DNA from: Vibrio tapetis subsp. tapetis
Lineage (GTDB): Bacteria > Pseudomonadota > Gammaproteobacteria > Enterobacterales > Vibrionaceae
Direction: 5' to 3'
NCBI RefSeq assembly: GCF_900233005.1
Contig: NZ_LT960612.1
Location: 310,001-374,000, forward strand
DNA length: 64,000 nucleotides
A model generated the notes under the pieces. It did not search any database. It was not told the origin of the DNA and saw nothing but the letters and a program-made list of their open reading frames with translations. Positions 48,035-57,073 of this stretch are shown here, one piece after another (the stretch's first letter is position 1; every line of letters begins with the position of its first letter). A program made the translations under genes and the position numbers.

Positions 48035-49135
48035 TCATGACACTAAGGTAAAATCGAGTTTTTCTAACTCACGCCCGTTAAGGATGATCGACACTTGATG
48101 CAAACCTACGTGAAACTTTCTTGTTGTGATCACTTTAAAGCTCTGCTTGCGATCCACCGGGTACACCTCACCTGCGGCAATGTCTCGCTCACTGATTTTA
48201 AATACCTTTCTTGCCAACGTGCCATTGTGTTTCTGATAATAAACGCCGTACTCAAGGCGCAGTTTTTTATCTTGATCGCTGCAATTGTGCACCGTAAAAG
48301 AGAACGCTAAAGCATCGCCAATAGTCACTATCGGCGTATGTACAGAAAAACCCGACATCTCAATATCTTGGCTATCAAAACCAAACAAAGCCAATGTATT
48401 GGGCTCAGCTTGCTTTAGTAGAGTTCGGCAGGCATGTTTAATCAACTTGTCGAGATCAGTGTTATCGCCAAAATAACGGTTAGAGAAATCAATGACAATC
48501 TCAGGATTGTCTTTGGCTATATCGTTAAGATTATTAGCCACACTGCGCCTAACCACTTCACATTCATCGTCTTTGAGTGCATCGATAATTGGCATGATCG
48601 ACGTTGGATCTTTCTTCAACTTCGTAAGCGCCATTCCCCACGGTAAACGTGGCCTCGCTCCCTCACTGGCAAGGCGACGCACTCTGCGGTTCGGGTGCTT
48701 TGTCCATTCGAGCATTTGGTCAATCATTTGCGGGTATTTAACGATAAAGGGGCGCACAGCAAATTCGCACGTGATAAAGGGCGTGATCACTTCAAAAGCA
48801 TTGACGGACAACGGGTAATCATCGATACCGTAGCGCTCAACGTATTCAGGAATGAACAAATATTGCAAACCGTCTTTCGCTTCCTCACTGGCTTCAAACG
48901 TTCTCACCATCTCGAGCAGGTATCTCGAACCTTCTGAAAATTCGACGGGCATAAACTCATGTAAAACTTCGCTAGTACGCGTAATCCTTTGTTTCATTTC
49001 TAACGATTCGAAGCCATCGGCGAGCACCTTCTCGACGAATACTTGCTCATCAAAATTCGGCAGAATCCCTTTCAGGGTTTTCGCTAACCCACGATAAAAC
49101 GATTCATTAAATAGATCTTTAAACAATGTACTCAT
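48035..49135 (-). CDS. AlkC-type DNA glycosylase (HEAT-like repeats plus Ig-like domain)
   Basis: The 366-aa protein has an N-terminal two thirds of paired helices of the AlkD/AlkC HEAT-like type (MKQRITRTSEVLHEFMP, WTKHPNRRVRRLASEGARPRLPW, ALKDDECEVVRRSVANNLNDIAKD). The last about 100 residues (FSVHTPIVTIGDALAFSFTVHN, LHQVSIILNGRELEKLDFTL) are all-beta and look like the Ig-like domain found in AlkC but absent from AlkD. AlkC removes 3-methyladenine and similar alkylated bases from DNA. The assignment rests on layout and motifs seen by eye. Single gene on the minus strand. Confidence 0.85.
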   Translation of the reverse strand: MSTLFKDLFNESFYRGLAKTLKGILPNFDEQVFVEKVLADGFESLEMKQRITRTSEVLHEFMPVEFSEGSRYLLEMVRTFEASEEAKDGLQYLFIPEYVERYGIDDYPLSVNAFEVITPFITCEFAVRPFIVKYPQMIDQMLEWTKHPNRRVRRLASEGARPRLPWGMALTKLKKDPTSIMPIIDALKDDECEVVRRSVANNLNDIAKDNPEIVIDFSNRYFGDNTDLDKLIKHACRTLLKQAEPNTLALFGFDSQDIEMSGFSVHTPIVTIGDALAFSFTVHNCSDQDKKLRLEYGVYYQKHNGTLARKVFKISERDIAAGEVYPVDRKQSFKVITTRKFHVGLHQVSIILNGRELEKLDFTLVS

Positions 49136-49192
49136 GTAATCCCTTACGGTCGTATTTTATGTTTGCTAAAGCATAGTTGAGATGACCAAATG

Positions 49193-49222
49193 CAAAAAAC
49201 CGTCACTCATGATGACGGTTTA
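49193..49222 (-). terminator. Terminator of the RNase HI gene
   Basis: The stem is AAACCGTCA (49197-49205) with TGACGGTTT (49213-49221); on the minus strand it is followed by a T-run. It lies 9 nt after the stop at 49231. Confidence 0.85.
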
Positions 49223-49230
49223 GTGTAATT

Positions 49231-50022
49231 TTACCCCCTTCTGAGAGCGAGTAACCCTGCTACATCTATCTCTTTGGTGAAGCGAGTAAAATCGGTTTCC
49301 TTGGCTTCAATGGCGAGTATTGACATACGATCAGCCAATTCATTGCCTTCGACACCAACGTGCCCATTCACGTGATGGATCGCGATCTTAGGTTCGATCT
49401 GTAAATACAATGCATACATGATCTTTATTAGTTCTAAGTTCTTGATCTCCCCAGTCGACTTCTTCCAACCTTTGGCTTTCCAACCTTTAGCCCACGTTGT
49501 CATACACTGAATCGAGTAGCTTGAGTCACTGTATATTGCAACGGTTTTACCATGTTCGATGAGCGCTTTAGCCAAAATAAATGATTGGTGCAGCGCATTC
49601 AGCTCAGCGGTATTATTGGTTCCCATCGCTTCATACATGCCATACCAAAGGGCATCGACTTTATTATCACGATACACCGCCATCCCTGCGCCCGCTTCAC
49701 CAGGGTTAGGCTCACACGCACCATCGGTATAGATTTTATACTCGTAAGGCATTTGGGCAATTTTTTCATCAGTCAAAGGCGACGATTTCGGCTTCTTTTT
49801 CGAGAAAGAGCCTGCTTTAGCACCCGACCCACTCGGTTTGCTCGCCGAACCACTAAATGGCGTTGTTGATGCTTTGCCAAACGCTTGCTCTGCTTCGGCT
49901 TGAGTCGGAAACGATTTGTATCGAGCACCCGCAAATTGATCAACTTGCGCTTTACAATCTGCCCAAGAAGTAAATATACCGGGTTGTCTGCCTTTCCAAA
50001 CTACATAAAATTTTTTCGCCAT
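49231..50022 (-). CDS. Ribonuclease HI with N-terminal hybrid-binding (viroplasmin) domain
   Basis: The 263-aa protein has residues 1-50 forming the RNase H1 hybrid-binding domain (KFYVVWKGRQPGIFTSWADCKAQV, FAGARYKSF). A Ser/Gly/Lys-rich linker follows (about 50-85). The catalytic domain begins KIYTDGACEPNPGEAGAGM with the first Asp; the others are Glu in NTAELNAL, Asp in IYSDSSYS and Asp in GNELADRMS, so all four metal ligands are present. It cuts RNA in RNA-DNA hybrids. The standard rnhA lacks the extra N-terminal domain, so this is probably a second RNase HI. Start MAKKFYV at 50022. Confidence 0.93.
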   Translation of the reverse strand: MAKKFYVVWKGRQPGIFTSWADCKAQVDQFAGARYKSFPTQAEAEQAFGKASTTPFSGSASKPSGSGAKAGSFSKKKPKSSPLTDEKIAQMPYEYKIYTDGACEPNPGEAGAGMAVYRDNKVDALWYGMYEAMGTNNTAELNALHQSFILAKALIEHGKTVAIYSDSSYSIQCMTTWAKGWKAKGWKKSTGEIKNLELIKIMYALYLQIEPKIAIHHVNGHVGVEGNELADRMSILAIEAKETDFTRFTKEIDVAGLLALRRG

Positions 50023-50077
50023 TGGTAACCTATTGCATTGTTAATCTGCTATTGCAAGGCCGCCAGTATCTCACTAT

Positions 50078-50800
50078 TCACGCTTCTCGACACCACCCTT
50101 CACCATATGCTTGGCTGTAATCAGGGGTTTCTATTTCAGGATTTAAATCGTCTGTCGCTTTTAACGGGCCTACCACGGTTCTGTAAGGTAAATACCCGGC
50201 CCACGTTGGTAGGTTCATGTCCGCCAAATCGTCACTCACGTCGACATTGCTTATTTTAACCGATGCTTCGGTCAGCGGCATGGCAAGCAACATGGTGGCA
50301 TTCAGTTCTTTCTGGTTACTTAATCTCGCTTCATCCGTTCTGCCCGGTGCAATTTGTTCCACGAAGTGATTCAACAAGCGATCCTTTTCTTGGTTATCGT
50401 CAACAACGTCAAACGCCCCAAACACAACCGCTGAACGGTAATGGGCACTGTGATGAAAAGCCGACCGTGCCAATACCCATCCATCAAACAGGGTGAACGT
50501 TAAACAAGTTTGCACACCTTTTTTTAAGTTCCTCAACAAGCGGCTGTTATTGGCTCCATGGATATAAACTTTATCTTCAACACGCCAAGCCAACATTGGG
50601 ATCACAATTGGGCCCGACTCTTCAATAATTGCCATATGGGCAATCAGACTTTCATCAATGATTTGATTCAAAGCTTGTGGGTCAAAACTGGCTTTTTTTA
50701 CGTTTTTCTTAATTGTACTTCTGCTCGTGCTAGAAAGTTGAATATTAGAAGCTGGATTATCCGTGTCTGGATTATTGGTGTTATTCGTCGATGAATTCAT
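50078..50800 (-). CDS. Pyridoxamine 5'-phosphate oxidase-like FMN-binding protein
   Basis: The 240-aa protein has an N-terminal 35 residues rich in Asn/Thr/Ser and disordered. The flavin-reductase-like split barrel follows: DESLIAHMAIIEESGPIVIPMLAWRVEDKVYIHG, VCLTFTLFDGW-like strand and HHSAHYRSAVVFGAF. This subgroup (flavin-nucleotide-binding, related to PNPOx) often sits opposite MocR regulators, as here. FMN binding is expected; the oxidised substrate is unknown. It is divergent from the MocR gene, 95 bp apart. Confidence 0.87.
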   Translation of the reverse strand: MNSSTNNTNNPDTDNPASNIQLSSTSRSTIKKNVKKASFDPQALNQIIDESLIAHMAIIEESGPIVIPMLAWRVEDKVYIHGANNSRLLRNLKKGVQTCLTFTLFDGWVLARSAFHHSAHYRSAVVFGAFDVVDDNQEKDRLLNHFVEQIAPGRTDEARLSNQKELNATMLLAMPLTEASVKISNVDVSDDLADMNLPTWAGYLPYRTVVGPLKATDDLNPEIETPDYSQAYGEGWCREA

Positions 50801-50847
50801 GGCTTGTCCCTAATTATCATTACCTGTTGATTGCAATATAGCGGCAT

Positions 50848-50895
50848 ACTGGTATGTTTTTTAGAACCAGTTTATTTAAATAGTTAGGGCCAGTT
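50848..50895. promoter_or_regulatory. Repeated CCAGT/ACTGG half-sites in the PNPOx-MocR intergenic region
   Basis: ACTGGT (50848-50853), ACCAGT (50866-50871) and CCAGTT (50890-50895) lie in the 95-bp divergent promoter region, with centres about 18 and 24 bp apart. The first two form an inverted pair and the last two are direct repeats. MocR proteins typically bind direct repeats at such positions, so these are candidate operator half-sites. Confidence 0.42.
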
Positions 50896-52326
50896 GTGCA
50901 ATTAATCGATATCGGTGATTTAAAGCTAAGTGATGAAAAAGGCTCAAGACAAGGCAAGCTGTTCAACGCCATTAGAGATAAAATTGTTCACAACCTTTGG
51001 CCTAAAGGAGGAAAACTTCCATCAACACGTAAACTCGCGACTGAGCTATCGCTTGGAAGAAATACGGTCACTTCTGCTTATGAACAACTTGTTGCTGAGG
51101 GATATCTAGAAAGTCGCCAAGGCTCTGGTTTTTACGTTGCAGTCGAATTGCCCGAACACTACTTACCCGCTCATTCTACGAACAAAAAGACGGTTAACCT
51201 CGCCTCGGCTCAAGACATCAACCGTCCCTTCGCACCAGGCGTGCCAGACTTAGCCCAGTTTCCGGTCTCAAAATGGCAAAAGTTATTACAAAGACATGCT
51301 TCAAGAACCGTCCTACTGGGTAATCAAGATGTACAAGGGAGCCCTGAACTTAGAACCGCTCTTTCTGATTACCTTGCCACCAGCCGTTCTGTCATTTGCA
51401 ATCCAAACAGAATCATTATTACTTCTGGTGCACAACAGGCGTTAAGCATCGCTTTAATGGCCGTGATGCAAAAAAACGACTCGGTTTTGATGGAGCAACC
51501 CGGTTATACCCAAATGCGAAAAATCATCGATTTATTGGGGCACCAACTGCGCCCCGTAGACGTTACTCAGCCGTTTCACGAACAACTCGACACCATATTG
51601 AAAAGTGATGCGCGCGCACTCTATATTACCCCCAGCAACCAATACCCAATGGGCACTTCATTAAACATTGAGCAACGGCTTCAACTTATTGAATGGGCTC
51701 ACTCAAATAATCGATGGGTTATTGAAGACGATTACGACAGCGAGTTTCAATTTGCGCACCGCCCTTATACCAGTTTACAAGGATTGGCGGGGCAAATGGG
51801 TCGAGATGAACACGTCATTTATATTGGCTCGTTTAGCAAAACCATGTTTAACGGTATGCGGGTGGGCTACATGGTCGTCCCTGAATCACTTGTTTCACGC
51901 TGTTTAATGATAAAAGACGCCATCACAGGGGACTCCCCGCCACACACTCAAGCGGCATTAACCGACTTCATTTTAGAGGGGGATTTAATACGCCACATTC
52001 GCAAAATGCGCCGTTTGTACAAATCAAAACACCAACAAATGGTCACGTCGATAGATACCCACTTCGGCTCTTCAGTAAACGTCATAAGCCAAGCTGCAGG
52101 TCTGCACGTGACATTAAAATGGACCAACGGCATTAACGAGAAACTCTGGGTAGAACGCGCTCAAGCGATTGACATCATTATGCGCCCTCTACGCTATTAC
52201 GAATTAGAGCATGGGCCCTCAAGAGAGTGGCAAAGCGTAATACTAGGGTTTGGCAATATCGCACTTAAGTCCATTGATGAGAACATCAAAAAACTCGCGG
52301 ATGTGTTTCACGCGAACTCCGAGTAA
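50896..52326 (+). CDS. MocR-family regulator (GntR winged HTH fused to aminotransferase fold)
   Basis: The 476-aa protein has N-terminal GntR HTH (LWPKGGKLPSTRKLATELSLGRNTVTSAYEQLVAEGYL) linked to a fold-type I aminotransferase domain with DDYDSEFQF and the PLP-Lys in YIGSFSKTMFNGMRVGYMV. Such proteins sense PLP or amino-acid adducts and switch nearby vitamin B6 or amino-acid genes. The divergent gene encodes a PNPOx-like protein, consistent with a PdxR-like role. The GTG start at 50896 has no clear ribosome site. Confidence 0.9.
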   Translation: MQLIDIGDLKLSDEKGSRQGKLFNAIRDKIVHNLWPKGGKLPSTRKLATELSLGRNTVTSAYEQLVAEGYLESRQGSGFYVAVELPEHYLPAHSTNKKTVNLASAQDINRPFAPGVPDLAQFPVSKWQKLLQRHASRTVLLGNQDVQGSPELRTALSDYLATSRSVICNPNRIIITSGAQQALSIALMAVMQKNDSVLMEQPGYTQMRKIIDLLGHQLRPVDVTQPFHEQLDTILKSDARALYITPSNQYPMGTSLNIEQRLQLIEWAHSNNRWVIEDDYDSEFQFAHRPYTSLQGLAGQMGRDEHVIYIGSFSKTMFNGMRVGYMVVPESLVSRCLMIKDAITGDSPPHTQAALTDFILEGDLIRHIRKMRRLYKSKHQQMVTSIDTHFGSSVNVISQAAGLHVTLKWTNGINEKLWVERAQAIDIIMRPLRYYELEHGPSREWQSVILGFGNIALKSIDENIKKLADVFHANSE

Positions 52327-52547
52327 TAACGAAACGGTCTTAACTGCACTCCCCTTAATAAAGATTGTTAAAATCTCCGTTATTAATAATCTTTATTAAT
52401 ACATTATTTACAATGAATTTAGTTTTCTCGCCGCCCCTTTAGGCGCATCGTTTATCTGTGCTTAACTTTTTGTCTTGTCACAATATTTCACCTTTGTGGC
52501 GATGCAGTTTTCACATATTAATTAATGCAACTCTAGGAGCAACACTT

Positions 52548-53998
52548 ATGTCTGGATCGGAAATTCACCGTAAGAAATCTATTGTGGACTCACACTACCT
52601 ACCTGAACCATACAAAATTCGAGTCGTCGAACCACTAAAAAGGACGAACAGAGAAGAACGAGAAAACGCACTCATCGAAGCCGGATATAACCCCTTCCTG
52701 CTAAATAGTGACAAAGTCTTTGTTGATTTACTCACAGACAGCGGAACCGGCGCGATTACCCAAGAAATGCAAGCGGCAATGCTAAAAGGTGATGAGGCCT
52801 ATAGTGGTAGCCGCAGTTACCGAACCCTAAGCAAAACAGTTCAAGACATCTTTGGATATCAATTTACTATCCCGACTCACCAAGGACGCGGAGCGGAACA
52901 ACTTTATGTACCAACACTCATCAATAAACGTGAACGAGATAAAGGCCTCGAACGGGATAAAATGGTCGCTATATCAAATTATTTTTTCGATACTACGCAA
53001 GGGCATGCCCAATACAATGGTTGTCGAATACAAAATGTCCCCTCCCCCAACGCCTTTAATACCGAAGTCAAAGGAGACTTTAAAGGCAACTTCGACTTAA
53101 ATTGGCTGATCAAAACCATCGAAAAAGTGGGAGCCAAAAATGTACCTTATATCGTCAGTACGATTACTTGTAATTCAGCCGGTGGGCAACCCGTTTCGAT
53201 CGAAAACTTAAAGGCTGTTTACGAGATCGCACAAAGCTATGACATACCGGTTGTAATGGATTGCGCACGCTTTGCGGAGAATGCTTACTTTGTTAAACAA
53301 AGAGAAGTCGGTTATACCACGTGGACAATTCAAGAGATAACCCACGAAGCATTTAAATATGCCGATCTCTTTTCTATGTCAGCAAAAAAAGATGCGCTTG
53401 TCCCTATGGGAGGGCTACTTTCCTTTAAAGATGATCGCTATCTCGATGTGCAATTGGAATGTAAAACCCTATGTGTGTTACTTGAAGGCTTCCCCACATA
53501 TGGTGGCCTAGAAGGCGGTGCGATGGAGCGCTTGGCGGTCGGCCTCTATGATGGAATGGATTACGACTGGCTTGCCTCTCGTGTTCAACAAATCGAGTAC
53601 TTAGTCAACGGGTTAGAGTTTAACGGCATTCCTGCCAACAAGCAGGCGGACACGCTGCATTTATTGATGCTGGAGCATTATTGCCTCATATTCCGCCGGA
53701 ACAGTTTCCAGGACATGCATTGGCTTGCGAGCTCTATCTGGTTGCAGGAATTAGAGGAGCCGAGATTGGTTCACTATTGCAAGGGTGCGATCCTGAAACA
53801 GGCAAACAGTTACCCTGCCCTGCAGAGCTACTTCGGTTAGCCCTTCCAAGAGCGACTTACACCCAAGCACACCTAGACTACGTCATTGCCGCTTTCAAAG
53901 AGGTTAAAGATCGAGCATCGTCTATTTCTGGCCTGAAATTCGTCTACGAGCCTAAAGTTCTAAGGCACTTTAACGCAAAGTTAGCCCCTATCTCATAA
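52548..53998 (+). pseudogene. tnaA: Tryptophanase, frameshifted near its C-terminal quarter
   Basis: From the ATG at 52548 (AGGAGC at 7 nt) the frame reads as Tna[59 protein letters not shown] and the PLP-Lys in [16 protein letters not shown]. Near 53637-53642 (AACAAGCAGG) the true sequence moves to frame 2, where it goes on as [30 protein letters not shown] up to [15 protein letters not shown] at 53998. The shift equals loss of one base. The frame as read would end at 53840 with 68 unrelated residues. Tryptophanase splits Trp into indole, pyruvate and ammonia. If the lesion is real, this strain makes no indole through this gene. No TnaC-like leader is recognisable upstream. Confidence 0.9.
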
Positions 53999-54006
53999 CT
54001 TAACAT

Positions 54007-54038
54007 CCTCCTCAAAATCTGCTTTTGAGGAGGTTTTT
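54007..54038 (+). terminator. Terminator of tnaA
   Basis: A perfect 11-bp stem CCTCCTCAAAA (54007-54017) with TTTTGAGGAGG (54023-54033) is followed by TTTTT. It lies 9 nt after the authentic tnaA stop, which supports the frame-2 ending as the real gene end. The rest of 54039-54410 holds no supported gene. Confidence 0.9.
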
Positions 54039-54410
54039 CATCATGCCACAGAAACGCTAACTTTGATTAATTACACATAATTAAATACGAAACGCCTCGA
54101 CCTTTTAATATTATAAGTTGATGTACTATTTTGACTCTGTGCCTCTTTAGGGAAAGGATGAAGCGGTTATCAGATGATCAGTCCCTCTCGATCTCCCCAT
54201 ACAATCGAGCGTCGCTGATCTCTGTTGCCCACTGCTTGCTGTCGTCCTATTTTTTAATTTTAATCTATAGCGAAACTCGTTATTTCGTTATAAGCATACT
54301 TTCACGAAGTGCATATTCGTTCGAGAAAAAGGAATAATCTATTTTTAAAATTATTATGCCCCTTTTAATTCGACCAACTAGCAATCATTTAATTAGGAAA
54401 TGGTGGCCCC

Positions 54411-55742
54411 ATGCCCTGGAAAAATTTACCACTCACAGCGCAAATCCTTCAGCCCGCATTCATTGCACTCAGTTTGATGGTGTTAGCAACCATCGTTTCT
54501 CACACTATGCTGACAAGCGCTTTAGAGAAAGCGGAAGCTTCACACATAATGTTAATCGAGTATGAGAACACGTTCGGTGAGCTTGAGAAATTGGAACAGA
54601 AAGCGAGTGCCTCTCTCGCCATCGTTATGGAGCTGGTACACAAGACAAAACGGGTACTGATTGGAACAACAGGGATCGCAATATTGATGGCTCTGATTAG
54701 CAGCATTTGGGTTTCAAAACGTATTAAGTTCCATATTGTGACCCTAAGCCAGATCATCGGAAAAATGGCCACAGGGGAAAACTCCAGAGACAACGTAACA
54801 AGCCAAACTCAAGATGAAATAGGTGTGTTTTGTTCTTTGAATCGATATACCAATACCACCTTAGATATTTTCGAAACCCTAGAAATTTTCGAAACCAATG
54901 TGAATGACTACAAAACCCTCGCCACAAATTTCGCTCATTTAACCACTCAATCCACAGACTCGTTAACCGCTTTAGAGTCGGGGCTGATACGCCAACAATC
55001 CGAGATACAGGCCACTTTATCCTCATTTTCAAGCGTCAAAACCACTTCTGAGCGAGTTGAGAAAGACTCTGAAGAAACCATATTATACGCAGAAAAAGGG
55101 GCGATTATTGCTCAAGCTGGTCTAGAATCCGCCCTTGCTCGCGCCATTTTCTCAGATGAACTGACCGAAGAACTCAATCGAACAGTGGAAATAGCGAAAA
55201 ATTTGCAAAACCTATCGACCAGAGTCAGCGAGTTTCTAGAATTAATAGAAAGCGTCGCAAAACAAACCAACCTATTGGCACTCAATGCAGCAATCGAAGC
55301 ATCCAGAGCTGGCAGTCAAGGCAAAGGGTTCTCCGTCGTCGCTGATGAAGTTCGACTCCTTGCGCAGAAAACATCACAAAGCACCGTGTCCATTCAAGAA
55401 TTAGTGAATTCATTACAAGAGGGGGCAAATGAAGCCGTAAACTCCGTGCATACCTGTTTAGAAAAAGTGGTTGAAAACGCTTCTCTAGCCAACCTAAATA
55501 CCGCTGATATGCAGACGCTGTTAGAAGGGATTGAAGCAATGATCGAGAAAAATCGCACTATCGCTCATTTTGCCAAAAAACAGCGGGCATCGATGACATC
55601 GCTTGATACCAAACTCCATCAGATCAATATCTCTTTGGATAAAAATCTACTTTCTCTGCAACAATCTGTCGAAGCGACTTCTTTTTTATCCAAGCTCGCG
55701 GAACATCAACAAGACAAATTATGCTTTTTCAAGACACATTGA
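54411..55742 (+). CDS. Compact methyl-accepting chemotaxis protein
   Basis: The 443-aa protein has helix 1 (about 8-32; [20 protein letters not shown]) and helix 2 (about 78-100; [19 protein letters not shown]) enclosing only about 45 periplasmic residues. That is too short for a normal four-helix or Cache sensor, so ligand sensing is probably through the membrane, a partner, or the cytoplasm. A weak HAMP-like stretch follows. The signalling hairpin tip is intact ([45 protein letters not shown], about 280-325). It signals to CheA/CheW. A terminator follows. Confidence 0.88.
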   Translation: MPWKNLPLTAQILQPAFIALSLMVLATIVSHTMLTSALEKAEASHIMLIEYENTFGELEKLEQKASASLAIVMELVHKTKRVLIGTTGIAILMALISSIWVSKRIKFHIVTLSQIIGKMATGENSRDNVTSQTQDEIGVFCSLNRYTNTTLDIFETLEIFETNVNDYKTLATNFAHLTTQSTDSLTALESGLIRQQSEIQATLSSFSSVKTTSERVEKDSEETILYAEKGAIIAQAGLESALARAIFSDELTEELNRTVEIAKNLQNLSTRVSEFLELIESVAKQTNLLALNAAIEASRAGSQGKGFSVVADEVRLLAQKTSQSTVSIQELVNSLQEGANEAVNSVHTCLEKVVENASLANLNTADMQTLLEGIEAMIEKNRTIAHFAKKQRASMTSLDTKLHQINISLDKNLLSLQQSVEATSFLSKLAEHQQDKLCFFKTH

Positions 55743-55757
55743 TTTACCATCTTGCTA

Positions 55758-55793
55758 CCTCACAGCTGAACGCTGTGAGGCCCTCTATTTTTT
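55758..55793 (+). terminator. Terminator of the chemotaxis receptor gene
   Basis: A 9-bp stem CCTCACAGC (55758-55766) with GCTGTGAGG (55772-55780) is followed by CCCTCTATTTTTT. It overlaps the end of the convergent acetyltransferase remnant. Confidence 0.88.
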
Positions 55794-56275
55794 AGTTAAA
55801 TGAGCAATACCTTTAATATCACTTCTGTTTGACCATTGATTTAACGCGCCAATTAAAAGCTTGCCCAAACTCATCCTTTGATAAGAAGGTGAAACAAAAA
55901 ATCGATGGATGTATAAATGGTGACTGTTTTTCACCAGCTTAAGCACTTTCGGGTCTAACCCGTTTGTTTTTGTTACTTGTTCAGCTATCAGTAAAGCGAC
56001 CAAGTCTTTGTTTGTATTTTGCTCTAAGACACAAAAAAGACATTCTCATTATCCAGTAGCTGCTTGTACTGAGCACGCCCCGGAGCCACATCAAGACAAA
56101 ACGGCTTCCTTTGTCGGAGGCAATATCGAGACACCTTGGTAGACCAATAACTGAGCTTCTTGTAAACCAAACACTGATGCTGAGCTTGTTCTAAGCACAA
56201 ATTACGTACCGAGCAGAAGTCAGCGACCACCGCTTTACGAGCACTAACAGAGCCAACCACCCTCAATTGATTCAT
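55785..56275 (-). pseudogene. GNAT-family acetyltransferase remnant, frameshifted in an A6/T6 run
   Basis: Two minus-strand frames join across a run of six T (plus-strand A6 at 56033-56038). Upstream frame: MNQLRVVGSVSARKAVVADFCSVRNL ... LLDNENVFF (56275 down to the run). Downstream frame: CVLEQNTNKDLVALLIAEQVTK ... HLYIHRFFVSPSYQRMSLGKLLIGALN, the acetyl-CoA-binding part of a GNAT, ending at 55785. Adding one T would restore a protein of about 163 aa. The first frame alone stops after VFFVS. It is a small acetyltransferase of unknown substrate. The homopolymer makes both a true slip and a sequencing error plausible. Confidence 0.72.
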
Positions 56276-56491
56276 GCCGCTATTCCTGTCGCTTAATATG
56301 ACTATAAATGCTATCAGGTATTACGTTAACCAAAGAGTAAGTTAATAGTAAATAATCATAAGAAAACCGACTTTCGTTATAATAGCTTTCGTCATGATAA
56401 AAACGATCAGAAAAATAATTAATTAACCATTAATAACTACAAAAATCAATAAGTTCAGCAATAATAAAATTAATAATATTCACGATGAGAG

Positions 56492-56701
56492 ATGCCATTT
56501 ATGACGACGTTAATTTGCAGGTCCATGCAGTCCTTTTTAGATCTGTGCGACAATAAATTGATTCTCAATATCAATGTACATTGCACGTTTCCCACCAAAC
56601 ACACCAAATGGATGAATGAGTATTTTTTAAAAAAAGGTGGACATGAACTTTCATTCAGCCCTGAGAGCCTATTCGTTCACTCAATTGACCGGGAGTCTTG
56701 A
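56492..56701 (+). CDS. Possible small protein, unrecognised
   Basis: A 69-residue frame lies in an otherwise gene-free AT-rich stretch (56276-57073). A start at the second Met (about 56501) would give MTTLICRSMQSFLDLCDNK. There is no clear ribosome site, signal peptide or known motif. It may be chance. The rest of 56276-57073 contains only AT-rich DNA and the presumed promoter of the ToxR-like gene. Confidence 0.2.
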   Translation: MPFMTTLICRSMQSFLDLCDNKLILNINVHCTFPTKHTKWMNEYFLKKGGHELSFSPESLFVHSIDRES

Positions 56702-57073
56702 TAGGTAACCAGATAAAGTGCAATGCTTCCCCTTTCTTTATCTATCTATTTACCCCCTAAAAAATCAGAAGTAACAATACAAAAACCACGCCAAAAAAAT
56801 CAGATCATCATATTTATTTTAATTCACTCAATTTATCACCTTAAAAGACTGAAACTAGTCTCAGAATTATCTTAAATATCAAGAAAAACTTCCGTCGCTC
56901 CGCTTTACATTTCATATAAATTATATAAATTATATAAAATAACCCTACAAATTTATCAATAAATAAACAAAGATAACAAGCGCACAACGATGATGCTGTC
57001 CGCTCTGATGCATAGAGCGGTTCTTACAAACGGAAATAGTCCGATTCGATAAAACAGTAGTGAGGAATGTCCA

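Noticed and set aside
52413-52442. Nine-codon frame upstream of tnaA as a TnaC leader peptide
   Set aside because: It lacks Trp and any similarity to TnaC; no Rho-site pattern could be recognised.
54131-54337. 68-residue plus-strand frame between tnaA and the chemotaxis gene
   Set aside because: No ribosome site, no motif, and AT-rich composition typical of spacer DNA.
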